Below, one piece after another: positions 21,035 to 32,900 of a stretch of DNA of 64,000 bases (positions are counted from its first letter, which is position 1; each line of letters opens with the position of its first letter). The translations under genes were made by a program, and so were the position numbers. The stretch is from Clusia tigrina (lineage: Eukaryota; Arthropoda; Insecta; Diptera; Clusiidae): contig OV050030.1 of assembly GCA_920105625.2 (NCBI GenBank), positions 97,853,152 through 97,917,151 of the forward strand, read 5' to 3'. The notes beneath the pieces are model-generated. The model saw only the letters and a list, made by a program, of their open reading frames with translations. It did not search any database and had not been told where the DNA came from.

Positions 21035-22400
21035 AGAAGTCAATATGGACCGATTTTGCTTTATTTAGTTTTATGCGCCATGTAGCTGCCCACTCAAAGA
21101 ATTTGTTTAGATGATGTTGAAGTTTACCAATTGATTCGGTCCGTATTTTTTCAACCGACAAATCGGCCGTGTCAGGCGCAAACGTTGTAAAAAGTAGGAA
21201 GAGGAAGGGTCCCACTACGTTCCCCTGGGAGACGCCGGCTTTTATTTCCTTGTGGTCGGAATATGTATTATCGTATTTATTTCGAAAGAAGCGATCTAAT
21301 AAATATGATTTCTATATGTTATAATATAGTATTGGGAATAGTGCTTTAATTTTATTGAGAAGGCCGCTGTGGCATAATTTATCAATAGCTTCAAGAAAGA
21401 CAACGGTGTACACGTTTTCTCAATTATCCGAGTTATCCTGTGAACTTGGTCGATGGGTGAATGTTTCGAGCGAAAACCAAATTGGTGCGCAGCTAATAGT
21501 TTTCTCCACTCAATCACATGATTGAGGCGTTTAGCAAGTAGTTTTTCCATTAATTATGAAGCTATAGGTAAGAGGGATATATGCCTATATAATGTTACAT
21601 CATGCGCTGGCTTTCCTGGCTTGTTGAACATGATCACCTCAGCAATTTTCCAGTAAATGGGAATGTGTTCCAATTTGAAAGTGTGTTCCAATTCATAATT
21701 GCTGCTATTCTAGATATGGCATTTTGCGGTAGCTATTTTATTATTTCGCTGGTGATGAGAGCAAAGCCAGGCGCCTTTTTGATTTTAGTTTTTTAATTTC
21801 TGCTAATACTGGAGGGAGTTCGCCGTCATTGTTTTGATTAGTAGCTTCCTATTCGGATGTACTTGATGCGTCATATGTCTTGAAGATACTTTCAAGGTAC
21901 TCCGAGATAGTACTACTTTTTCTCTATTTCTGTTAGCCTGTATTGTCTGATTTTTTTATTGTCTGATTTTTTATTGGTGGGAATTGTGCTGTTGGTTGTG
22001 TAAAGCTTTTTGTGCACTTCCAAAGGCAGTATTCATTGGTATGCTCATTTGTTAGTTCCCTTAGATAATTGCTAAGAGTGCTATTTTTGAATGCCTAATC
22101 TTACCTGTGAGCTCTCCCAATATTTAATTTAGCCAGCTGTTGTCAGAAGGAGATTGTGTTTGTTGCCACCGTCCACGTACTCTGCGTTTTTCTGGAACCA
22201 ATTCTTTTATTCCCCTTGTGTACGTGTGTCCTGCTGTGATAGTTCTTTTTGTTGGTGTCCTGTCCATGCTGCACGTTGCATGCTGTTTGTCCAGCTCAAT
22301 ACTACGTCATCTAACACTGTATTATTGGTTTTTTCTGCGTAACGTTCATCATCCGATAGGATTTTTTAAAAGTATTCCCAGTCAGTAAATTTATTTGAAA
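21035..22400 (-). pseudogene. LINE E reverse transcriptase, N-terminal and central part
   Basis: 21035-21215 includes the block after the ADD box (KLQHHLNKFFEWAATWRIKLN). 21210-21240 reads as part of the PQGS motif, and 21296-21550 has MEKLLAKRLNHVIEWRKLLAAHQFGFRSKHS, the conserved thumb-proximal start of jockey RT. The stretch 21600-22400 is heavily degenerate, though short blocks still resemble LINE RT. Confidence 0.7.
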
Positions 22401-22604
22401 GTGTAAGTGGTGGTTTCGTAATGCGTACACTTTCGCATATTAAGTAGATTGAATAATGGTCAGAATTCATATCCAACCCGTTTTCTATATAGAGATAGTC
22501 GGTAGAAACTATTCGGACGATAAATTAATAAGATCGGGTGTCTTTTATGGACAAGTTGCCCAGTAGGTTGGAGTCCCAGTAGAAAATGTGCTGCATCCAG
22601 TCAT

Positions 22605-23045
22605 TTATAGCGCTTTATATAGTTCTCTACCTTCTAAAGTGATGAGCCTCGACTTCGCGTTGAAGTCTTCGCCCATAATGAATCGTTTTTTGTGGCTGTT
22701 GATTGAGATAACAATCAGATTTGATGTGATGCCTTGGGGGCTATAGACTGCAGTAAGTGATAAGCTCTTATCGCGATCAACCATAATGGTTAGTGCTTGA
22801 AATTCGTCTGGAGATATGCTACCTTCTTCGTAATGTTTTATATTGCTTCTTATTATAATAGCAGCACCTCCTGATGTGCAGTTATTTGGGTGGATTTTGT
22901 GGTATGTTTCGAAGTTTTTTAATCTAATATATAATTTCTTGGTAAAATTTGTTTCAGATATGAAGCAGATCTCAATCTTTTCTGTGTTCAGGATTATTTT
23001 CAGCTCATTCTTTTGTTTTAGTAAGCCGTTTGCATCCCATAGCAT
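22605..23045 (-). pseudogene. LINE E endonuclease
   Basis: 146 codons: MLWDANGLLKQKNEL, FISETNFTKKLYI, GGAAIIIRSNIKH, LTAVYSPQG and FIMGEDFNAKSR. These are the ordered motifs of the apurinic-type endonuclease, with the Glu of SET and the GEDFNAK loop (family form GGDFNAKH). The C-terminal SDH motif is lost in the broken region before RT. Confidence 0.85.
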
Positions 23046-23068
23046 AATTTTTAAAAATTTGCTTATAT

Positions 23069-24279
23069 TTATTTAGGTCGGTCTAAGGTTTTTTCAAGTT
23101 TTAACAACCTCTCTTCTAGCGCCATCATAAACTCATTTTGTTTCGTTAGTTTTTCTGGTATTTGTTGTAGGATGTTGGTGTCTTCCGAGTAATTATTCTC
23201 TTTTACTACTTGGGAGTCTGTCGGTCCATAGACCGTTGAAGCAGTTTTTTGGGTAATAGGTTTGCTAGCAAAGTTTATTGGATGACTTTGTATAGGTTTG
23301 CCAACTGGACTTTTGACAAGAGTATCGCTCTTCTTTGGACCAGATCTGTAGTCGCGTATCTTTTGAAGCTCCTTGGTAGCAACACATCTTCTGTAGCTTG
23401 CGGGGTGGGGCTCGCCACACTTGCAGCATTTTGGTTTGTCTTGTTCAGGATTTTGGCAATCGATCGTCTTGTGTTTTCCTGTGAATTTTACACACCTTGT
23501 TTGTTTGCCACAATAAGTCTGTAGGTGACCATAAGACTGGCATATTTTACATTGGGAAATGCGTTTTGATTGCTTCACGCCCGCAATAATAACTACAGAG
23601 TGTAATATAGTCTATTTCATGCATTTTTTTAATGTTTTCGTTTCCATTTTAATTTGTTGACTGCGTTAGAGGCTTTTAATCCTTGCTTTTGGATCGTTCG
23701 AGTGACGTAAATTTTTGGCCATCACATTAATTGTTCTAGATTTTTTATTTCCATATGTGAACCATTAAAGACTCTAGCTGGTTAGCGTTGTTGTTAAATT
23801 TCTACGATCATCAGGGTCTGATCCATTGATTTTATATATATTATTGTTCAGGAGCTTGATTGAGGGGCTGAAGAGTTTTATTTTTTTGTTGATCGCTTGG
23901 TGCGTTTGTTATAACCTTTGATGTAGTAAGCTCCAGAGTTTCTGGTGACAGTTCAGCCTTTCTTTTCTTACTGGCTCTTTTTTTCAGAATCCAATCCGTT
24001 TCCCGGGCTAGTTCTTCTTCATCTGTTTCATCGCTTTTTATGGGTATTGTTGTGTGTTATTTTAGGAATTATATTATTTATTTTTTTTGATCTAAGGCTT
24101 TGGTTTTCTGCTCTGAGTAGAGCTATCTCATTTTTTAGTTCCATGCACATTTTTTCCTTATCTTCCAAGTGCTTAGATTGTTGGTTAATTAAGGTTTCAT
24201 AGAAATTTGATTTGCTGGTAATTTCTAGCTTATTAGATAGTTGGCCACCTCCAGGCGGAGGCGTGCAAATATTTTCCAT
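23069..24279 (-). pseudogene. LINE E ORF1 (coiled coil and three zinc knuckles)
   Basis: N-terminal frame 24028-24279 contains a predicted coiled coil rich in K, E and L. C-terminal frame 23069-23578 has three cysteine/histidine clusters (CKICQSYGHLQTYC, CVKFTGKHKTIDC, CCKCGEPHPASYRRC) and ends with a charged helix. The region between (23580-24030) is broken by stops. A protein of this type binds element RNA. Its C-terminus nearly abuts the endonuclease start, as in other jockey elements. Confidence 0.8.
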
Positions 24280-24290
24280 TATTTATGAAA

Positions 24291-25105
24291 TTACAAATAT
24301 CTGGTAATACCAAAATGAGTGGTAACATTGACCCAGTATTTGTGCAACAGAGTCAGCTGATTGGTTTTTGGAGTGATTTTAATTTATTTAATTTTGGTTA
24401 CATAAACAAAATGATGCTTTTAAAGTTAATTAGAATATATTCTAAATATATTTGTCGAGAAATTAAACAATGTAAAGCAGGGCAGCAGGAATAGTCAGCA
24501 CCGTAGTCACAGCCAACACCTCAGCCAGTTGTAAGTTAGGTTTGTTGATTTCAAGAGCTTCGCTTTCCAGCACGTGCGTGCACTTCAATATTCGCACTCA
24601 AATGCATTGTTATTGTTAACTTGGCGGGCGTTGCCCTGCAGAACACTTGCGTAGGTTGCTTGACCAGAATTAGGTTTTTGAATAATAGGGGCATCTACCT
24701 GGCGTTTCGTGGTGGGAGGTTGAATATAAATAGGATAAGTTACGTTTTATTTGTATACCCTGCGACAGTTTTAATTTTAAGTCTTTATATACAGGGCAAC
24801 CTCTGTAATTAACCGCCACTTTTTTACTTTGTTTACCTCATTATTTATTGCCGCCTGCAGAGACATTTTTGCTGGACTCCTTACTGCTGCTGAGTTTAGT
24901 GAAGAAGCTATGTTGCAATCGCTGTTGTTTGAAGCAAAGTCATCGCGCTCTTTTCAGTTAGGATAGTTACTGGAATTGTATTGTCTGTTGAAGTCGCTGC
25001 TGCCGACGCTGCTACTGACATAGATGATGATAGCATTTTTTGTTTCCGTTGATTAGCCGTATTGTCTTGTTGTTGTATTGTTGTTTGGTGCATGGAGCGC
25101 AAAAA
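24291..25105. other. No gene recognised
   Basis: Mixed sequence with short frames on both strands that resemble nothing I know. The first ~300 bases may be the 5' UTR of LINE E. Confidence 0.45.
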
Positions 25106-25130
25106 AACACGTCCAACACACACACACACA

Positions 25131-25214
<84 letters not shown>
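25106..25214. repeat. (CA)n(TA)n microsatellite
   Basis: A short CACACA run, then an almost pure TA run from about 25133 to 25214. Confidence 0.97.
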
Positions 25215-25216
<2 letters not shown>

Positions 25217-25329
25217 TTTTGTAAAAGTGCAGACCTATAAGCTTGACTAGAAGCGAACCGATGCAACAGGATTTGCCAAATGTTTATACAGCGGGGCAGA
25301 CCGCTCTTCTGTCAGGCGAATAGCCTAAT

Positions 25330-25964
25330 TGTTTTTGCTTCTTTAAATTTTAAACGGCGCGCCGCGGCGTAGAAAGCAAAGCTAAATTTTGAAGAGAAAG
25401 AAATATGTGTGCTGGTATCAAGCTGTCAGTTTTCTCTCTGACACTTTATTGTAAATGTACCTTTATTTATATCTAAATTAATACATGGTTTTTATGGGCC
25501 GCCTTGCTAGTGCCCATACCATAGAAATTGCTTAGATTGCAATTTTGCTAGTTTGATCCGAATTTCCTGGGCGTCAATTCATAATTTTCAATAGCGCGAT
25601 ATCAGCTGAAAACTCTTTCGGTGACTTAGCAGAGCATTGCCCTTCATGGTCAACGGTGCAGCCAACGCAGACAGCAAAACGTTGACAGCGAAACGTCGAC
25701 AGCAAAGCGTGCGTTTGCATTTTCGGCGATTGCTTCTGAGTTGCTGTTCGGCTTGTTGGCCAGGAAGGCAGTATAAGTATGTGTGTATGTTATTGTAGCG
25801 GCTTGCAAGAGGCTTTAGAATGTTTATCAATTCTTATGTATTTATGCGTGTACGCTACAATATGTTCATGAGTAAATAAGTATATTACAATGTATATAAG
25901 TAAATAAGTATGTTACAATGTATATAAATATATGTATGTTACATGTACACTACACCCTACCCCT
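25330..25964 (-). repeat. Probable 3' LTR of gypsy-type element E4
   Basis: Directly downstream (minus strand) of the E4 integrase. A purine-rich tract AAGGGGTAGGG near 25965-25975 precedes TGTAGTGTACATG, a plausible polypurine tract followed by a TG start. AATAAA-type signals on the minus strand are near 25450-25475. The far end is not fixed. Confidence 0.5.
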
Positions 25965-26071
25965 TAAGATACATTTTATGAAATAAAATTTAAAAATTTT
26001 AATAATTTAGAAATGTTTTAATTTTTAGTTTAAGCTAATTTATTGCTGTACATTGTATATATCGCTTAATA

Positions 26072-27432
26072 TTATGTTTGTGTATTGTTTTGTTTTTTTC
26101 CTTTATCAATAATTATTTTATTAACTCCTATGATGTCTTCTACTATATATGGTCCTACATATGAGGGATCTAGTTTTTTCCTATTACTATTTTTTACTAA
26201 TATTAAATCTCCTATTTTTATATTCATGGGTGTAGCAAGTAAATCTGTCTTATCTTTTCTATTTATTTTTGCTATTTCTACAAGGATTTTGGCTCTTCCT
26301 AAAGCTGATTGTAACCTAGTTCGTAATTCATTGTAATAGTCATCATAGGTATAAATTGGTGATTTGTCAGAGATTACGTCATTTGGTAATAAAGCAAGTT
26401 TTCCATAAATTAATTCATGCGGACTGTAATTTGTATCGACATGTGGTGTCGTATTATACGCAAAGGTGTAATATGCCAATTATTTTCATTCATTGAATTT
26501 AATAAAAATTCGTTCAGAACGCGATTTTTGAGTTCAGCAGCGCCTAATGTTTCATGGTGATAGGGGGTAGAAAATGTTTGTGTTGTTTTTAACTTATTGC
26601 AGATATTTTGCATTAGTTCATTTTTAAATTCCGTACCCATATCTGATTTCGTTACTTTAAAACAACCAAATTTAAGAACAAATTCATTCACCAATGTCGA
26701 TGCAATTGTTCTTGTATCTTTTGACTAAATAGGATAAATAACAAATTTTGTTAATTCGCATTGCATGGTTAGGATATATCTGTATCCATTTGATATGCGT
26801 AGTGGTCCTACTGTATCGATTGCTATTACTTCAAAGCTTTTTGCTAGAGTGTCTGTTATTGTCAGTTTTTCTTTAATATGTGTCGTGATTTTATTTTTCG
26901 CACACTTTTGACAATTGGATACAAAGTCGCGAACCGTTTTTCGCATATTTTTCCAGATATACTTTTGTTTTAATTTTAAAAGTATTTTTCTGATACCAAA
27001 GTGTCCAGCATAACTTGCTGTGTGATATTCATGAATGGGTTTGTATTTTATTATATCATCTATAACTCTTTGGGGACTTTTATATATAATTATACTTGGC
27101 GAACGTGATTTATGCATATACTCGTATGTGTTGTACAACTTTTTAAATTCTTCATATTTGATTTTTTCAAATATGGCATAATTTCTATCTAGCGCTATAG
27201 TATTTATATTTTTCTTTCGCATGCGTGATGTCAAATTCTCCAAAACTGAAACGAATTTCGAGTGAGAATTATCATTGCATCTTCCAGATGTCAGATTAAT
27301 TTTTGTTGAAACGAGTTTCGAAACAAAATTTTCACCGAATCGGACGTTAATTGCAGTATTTTCGATATCGATAGCTATATTATTATTGGCCAAATTTATA
27401 TCGTTCGCTATTTCTATTTTTAGACGTCTCAT
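26072..27432 (-). pseudogene. E4 integrase
   Basis: Frame 26725-27432: helical lead, the zinc-binding H2C2 domain (EYHTASYAGHFGIRKILLKL; then CQKCAKNK) and the first catalytic Asp in AIDTVGPL. Frame 26410-26694: SDMGTEFKN with the second Asp, and YHHETLGAAELKNRVL with the conserved Glu. Frame 26072-26479: C-terminal domain (YSPHELIYGKLALLP, then PSYVGPYIVEDI). One stop and one shift separate the frames; the catalytic residues themselves look retained. Confidence 0.87.
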
Positions 27433-27485
27433 GTTTTTTATATCAGAGAGAGATGTGCATTCCTAAATGTAAAGTTGATCAGGCT

Positions 27486-28040
27486 TTACTGATTCTGCTC
27501 TTGCGCGCTTTTTAACATGCCCCTTGTTGTTATTAGAATTTCTTTATTGTTTCCTATCTCATTCGGTATCATAGCTTTAAGTGTATCAGAGTCTATTTTT
27601 ATACGTGATAGTGCGTCAGCATTAGTATTTAACTTTCCTTTCTTGTAAATTAGCTCAAAATCATAATCGGCTAAATCCAAACGAATACGTGTGAGTTTGG
27701 AAGAAGGGGTTTTGTGAGTAAATAAAGATACTTAGGCCTATGGTCTGTTATTACTTTGAACTTACGTCCGTAGAGGTATGGACGGAAAAATTGTATGGCC
27801 CAATGTATGGCCAATAATTCTTTTTCGATTACAGGTTTGTTTAACTCGTGCTTATTTAAAGATTTACTAGCATAGGATATTGGTAAATCTGTTCCAATGT
27901 CTACTTGTGAAAGTACTGCACCTATTGCGAAATTTGAAGCATCTGTGGTTAAAACAAATTCTTTATCTAAATTGGGATATTGTAGTATTGGAGGATTTAT
28001 TAACTTTGTCTTATGTGTCTGAAAAGCATTTTGACACTCT
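27486..28040 (-). pseudogene. E4 RNase H
   Basis: 27486-27680 has DLADYDFELIYKKGKLNTNADALSR, the RNase H C-terminus of gypsy elements. Upstream, broken frames near 27700-28000 hold the TDHKPL-like and [18 protein letters not shown] blocks (near 27900-27960). It degrades RNA in the RNA/DNA hybrid in intact elements. Confidence 0.75.
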
Positions 28041-28048
28041 TGTCTCCA

Positions 28049-29020
28049 TTAAAATTTTTGGTCTTTCTTCAATAGGGCATTGAGACATATTGCAATACCA
28101 GCTAAATTTGGAATAAATCTGCGGTAGTAGTTGCAGAATGCTACAAATTGCCTGACATCATCTGGGTTTTTGGGTTCTAGGTGTTTTTGTAAAGTTGTAT
28201 ATTTATTTGGATCTGGTTTTAAGCCTTGATTAGTTATCAAATAGCCCAAATATACTACTTCAGGATTTATAAAGCAACATTTGTTAGCATATAGTTTAAG
28301 ATTGTATTTTTCTCAATACTCTTTCTCTCTCTCAATTCTATCTTTCAAATACTCTTTGTAAATTTTTATTGTGATGCTTTATGCTGCAACCAAAAACTAT
28401 GATGTCATCTATATAAAGGGAAGCTTCTGATTCTAAACCACTCAAGGCCAAAGTTAACATCCTTTGAAAACTATTAGATGAAATTTTTAGACCAAAGGGT
28501 AATCTTTTGAAATGAAAATGTCCAGTTGGTGTTGAAAAAGCTATTAATGGTTTTGACTTTTTATTTAATGGTATTTGATGAAAAGAACCAGTCATGTCTA
28601 ATGTGGAAAAATAACGTGCTCTTCCAAGCATATCTAAGATGTCAATAGGGCATTGATTCAATTCTTGTCAGAGGATGTATTTAGCTTTCTGAAATCTACT
28701 ACCAGTCACCAATTTTTGTTACCATCTAAACTTTTCTTTGGTACTAGCAGTAGTGGAGAATTGTTAGGGCTGACAGAAGGTTCTATAATGTCATTTGATA
28801 ATAAGTCAGCTATTTGGATATTTATTATATCATGATGTGCATGTGGCAAACGGTAATTTTTTATATAGACAGGGGAATCATCAACAGTTTGGACATTCTG
28901 CGTGTAAAAATTATTTGTAGTTAATTGTTCATTTTCCAAATGGAAAATGCCTTGATATCTTTTGAAAATTCTAAGTAGATCTTTATTTGTATTCTGTTCA
29001 ATTTTTAAAATTGATATCAA
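28049..29020 (-). pseudogene. E4 reverse transcriptase
   Basis: Frame 28706-29020: N-terminus with NYRLPHAHHDIIN and LLLVPKKSLDGNKNW. Frame 28338-28661: motif A (RARYFSTLDMTGSFHQIPL), RLPFGLKISSNSFQRML, and the catalytic YIDDIIVFG, intact. Frame 28049-28249: GYLITNQGLKPDPNK and YYRRFIPNLAGIA. The three frames are separated by a stop or shift around 28330 and 28680. Confidence 0.88.
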
Positions 29021-29370
29021 TTTAAATCTTTCTTCTATACAGTGTTATTCACTTTTTATATATTATAGTCTTTAAGTGGTTCTACTTCGACGTCAAAAGA
29101 GGGTAGTTGTATATCAGTTTCTGTAGTGTTCAATATCTTGACATGTCGCAGGCCATTGAAAGGTACTATTGAATTACATACAAATACCCCAGGCAGAACT
29201 TGCATACTGTGAATAATACTGTCTTCCTCTATCTGTATGTGTATCGGATGGATTGATTCAGAACGAGCTGGTAAAATTCGTTTTGTGTATGATAATTTTT
29301 TGTGTAGGGGTGGGACAAGTTCTTCATCTGCTATACATAAAGTGACCGTGAAGGTCTCAAAATTTATTTT

Positions 29371-29660
29371 TTAAAGATATTTTATTAAAAAGTCTCGACC
29401 TAACAGACCATGTGTTTGTATTGGAAAGTCTTCATTTACTATATGGAAAGTGTGTTCTAGCTGAGCATCTTGAATTGATAAATTCAGAGTAGTTGTGCCA
29501 AGAGAAGAAATCTCTTGAGCTGTTATGCCTGTGAATTTTGTTGTATTCAATTTTTTAATACATAATTCCTCAAAAATATTGGAATATTTGCATATAGACA
29601 CATCTGCATCAGTATCTATTAAAAAGTGCAGTGTGTGTTGAGAGCTCCTACTAAAATATT
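29371..29660 (-). pseudogene. E4 aspartic protease
   Basis: Contains an IDTDADVSI site (plus strand near 29600) where the family form is DTGAD, so the conserved glycine is replaced by Asp, which should destroy activity. The companion motif HGLLGRDFLIKYL lies at the end. Upstream of 29660 no gag can be read. Confidence 0.7.
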
Positions 29661-29787
29661 TAGACGTTATATAGTTAGTAAGCTCTTTTGATAGAAAACA
29701 AATTTTATTCAGTTGTTGGGTCCCGAGGTTAAGTCTATTTCGTGTGACTGCCTCGGGTCGTATTCGTTTCCCTGCTCCTCAAGGAGG

Positions 29788-29812
29788 TTTTTTTTTTTTT
29801 TTTTTTTTTTGA
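29788..29812. repeat. Poly-T tract (~23 nt)
   Basis: Uninterrupted T run on the plus strand at the break where E4 ends and the mariner fragment follows. It could be the poly-A tail of a retroposed sequence on the minus strand or simple slippage; no body for such a retrogene is evident. Confidence 0.85.
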
Positions 29813-29861
29813 GGCACATCATATTTATTGTAACAACACATATGGAGACTAACAATAAGTA

Positions 29862-30178
29862 AATATCGGGTTTTTCAATAAGGGCGCTACAAAAGTGTTT
29901 TTAAATAAAACAAAACCGGTATTAGATATCTATGAAATTCTTTATTACTGTGGAAGTACGTTCGATGCCATTATGTATGGAACTCGATTTCTTTTGCATG
30001 GCCACCACGGGCACGCTTGCAGAAGTCCAGATGCTGAACCCAATTTTCAACGGTTTTCAAGCTTAAATCGGCCGATACTGCTGCAATTTCACGTTCGATA
30101 TTCATACGAAGTTCATCAATCGTCGCTGGCTTGTTGGCATAGACCATAGACTTGACGTAGCCCCACAGGAAATAATCT
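29862..30178 (-). mobile_element. Tc1/mariner-type transposase C-terminus (fragment)
   Basis: Minus-strand frame ending in TAA at 29971 reads FLWGYVKSMVYANKPATID, EREIAAVSADLSLKTVENWV, then a CKRARGGHAKEIEFHT end. FLWGYVK, followed by a helical C-terminus and a GGH-x-EI tail, is typical of mariner-type transposases as I know them. The plus-strand sequence near 29866 (GGGTTTTTCAATAAGGGCGC) may be the terminal repeat. It is cut off at 30178 by a TA microsatellite. Confidence 0.75.
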
Positions 30179-30240
30179 ATATATATATATATATATGTAT
30201 ATACATATATATATACTCGTATATATACGAGGTATATAAA
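30178..30240. repeat. TA-rich microsatellite
   Basis: Imperfect TA/TATG repeat adjoining the mariner fragment and the 1 kb repeat. Confidence 0.9.
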
Positions 30241-30261
30241 ATGTATTTGAACTGGAAGTTT

Positions 30262-31290
30262 TTATACCCTTTACCTTTAAAACAGGTAAATAGGGTATAG
30301 CTTTGTGCTTTTGAGAGGGGTTGCAATTTTGAGAAGGAGGGGTGGTAGGTATGGACATATATATACAGATATGATCAGAATCACTTTCTCAGCAATTTTT
30401 ATTTTGTCCGTCCGTCTGTCCGCCTGTCCGTCTGTGGCCACTTTTTTTCTACACCGTTAGAGCTATCTTAATGAAATTTTGAAAAAGTATAGTCTGGACA
30501 AAGATACAGAACCCGATTGCTATATGGGAAGAGTTGGACAAAGACCACGCCTACCTCCCATATAAGGAACTTTTTTCACCTTTTTTAAAATGACTATAAC
30601 TTCGGTCCAATTGACGGAATCGTGACGTTATTTGGCAGTTATGGAGACGTGGGTTGCCCTAAACACTGCGCAAAAAGTGGGCGGTATATATTAACTGCCA
30701 CGCCCACTATTAACAAATATTAATAACTGAAGATCTGGTAGAGATTCGCGGACGAAATTTTACGGGAAGGAATATGTGGACATTACAAAGGTATCTGCAA
30801 CAAATGTGGCTGATCAGAGAAAAGACACGCCCACTTTTGATATAGGGAACTTTCGGATATAAAATTAAAATTTGCCTACATATGCTCGTATTAATGCCAG
30901 CGGAATAAATATTTGCAGAAATATATATGTGGTCCATAATAGAGTGTGTGCAGAATATGGAGATCTTAATAGAACTACCACGCCCACAATTAGCTAAAAA
31001 TCATTACTGTGTTCCTATTAAAGATTTATCAACGAAATTTCACAGGAAGGTTGCAGGTACTAAGATTAAACACCACACACTAAATGGGCGTGTTATTTCT
31101 ACAGCCACGCCCACTATTCACATATTATTATAACTTACGACCTATACAATATTTTTGGACGAAATTTTATATTAGTGGTTATATTGACACTACAAAGCCA
31201 TACACTGGAAATGGGGTCGATATAATCATTTCAAGGTACCCATAATATCCGTGCATATGCTCCTAATGATGATTTATGAAGAAAATAGTC
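30262..31290 (-). repeat. ~1 kb interspersed repeat, copy 2
   Basis: Reverse-orientation match of 6849-7900 along its length. Shared blocks include the ATACCCTTTACC end (near 30263-30275), the GTCCGTCCGTCTGTCC array (30408-30432), the GGGCGG...CCACGCCCAC motif (30679-30708) and the TTTATGAAGAAAATAG end. The outer right end has diverged and no longer shows the short inverted repeat. No protein-coding content. Confidence 0.75.
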
Positions 31291-31329
31291 TTTACTTGTT
31301 CCTGATGAATTGTGGACGCCAAAGCATTA

Positions 31330-32144
<815 letters not shown>

Positions 32145-32147
32145 TTA

Positions 32148-32900
32148 GTGTCACAATTGCTACAACAGGTTAATGCTGTGGTCCAAAGGTAATTTAATTT
32201 TTGTTTTTAGTTTATAACACGATAGTAGTATTTTTTAATTTCGTAGGTCAACGAAATTCATCGCAGTTTGGTATTCTCGTACGCTAGGTAGACCCAGGTG
32301 AGCATGACGACGTCACCTACTATTTGGGCCAAAATAACGGCATTTTAAATTTGAATAGGTATAGGCCACAGGTCGGTAAAGTGCGGCTTCGTTCCCTCTT
32401 AAGTGCGGCTCTGCCACAAATACCCACGAGCAGGAGCGCAAGACAGGCAGGATGATATCGGTCGGGTGTCAACTGGGGGTAGTTGGCACGGGGGAGACCC
32501 GCGCGTTTCAACAAGTCTGGTTGGCATTGACCAGCAGTCGCCTTACGCATTGCGAAGAGAATAACGTTACATGGGGTTGAAGTAGCAAAGAAAAAAAAAC
32601 AACAAACGATGCTTTCAGTTTGACAATCTTGTTTATTCTACTGTTACTTTTAAAGTTTGATTTATTTGTTAAATGTTTTCTATCAAGTGCGATCTTAAGA
32701 CTAACTATACTTTTTCAATACATATATTTCTGTACATATAAAAATGCTTTCTAAGCATAAAACGGCGGAATCGTTCAACGACTTTGACGCTGCTTATGCT
32801 GAGGCTATTGACTTATTTGTTATTGTTTATTTAAAGTGTATAATTTCCAGCAAAGCAGTAACCTTTCATTTCGGATATGCTGGTGTAAGTGGTTTTTATT
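32148..32900 (-). repeat. Probable 3' LTR/downstream end of element E3
   Basis: Lies just downstream (minus strand) of the env remnant. It holds an AATAAA-type signal near 32655 and a GC-rich part (32300-32560) unlike the AT-rich flanks. The minus-strand frame 32320-32550 shows no known protein. There is a purine tract AAAAGGGGGAGGAG at 33002-33015, but it lies inside the env frame. LTR limits cannot be set without a second copy. Confidence 0.35.

Larger units (their letters stand above)
19842..24290 (-). mobile_element. Jockey-clade LINE E, nearly full length but broken
   Basis: Minus strand: ORF1 start at 24279, ORF1 zinc knuckles (23400-23578), endonuclease (22605-23045), RT (21296-21900 and around) and RT C-terminus (19927-20497), ending with a stop at 19927 and an A-rich tail near 19842-19856. 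A ~520-bp LTR-like insert (20515-21034) splits RT. Numerous stops and shifts make it inactive. It appears to have inserted into LINE D, because its tail abuts D-derived sequence at the palindrome. Confidence 0.85.
25965..29760 (-). mobile_element. Ty3/gypsy retrotransposon E4 (pol only), 5' truncated
   Basis: Minus strand: protease (29371-29660), RT (28049-29020), RNase H (27486-28040), integrase (26072-27432), then a probable polypurine tract and LTR. Gag, leader and 5' LTR are missing: the readable part ends around 29700-29760, shortly before a poly-T tract. RT sequence is clearly different from E1 and E3, so this is a third gypsy lineage. Many stops and frameshifts. Confidence 0.85.

Noticed and set aside
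25012..25266. Open frames of alternating Tyr/Ile
   Set aside because: They are translations of a TA microsatellite, not protein genes.
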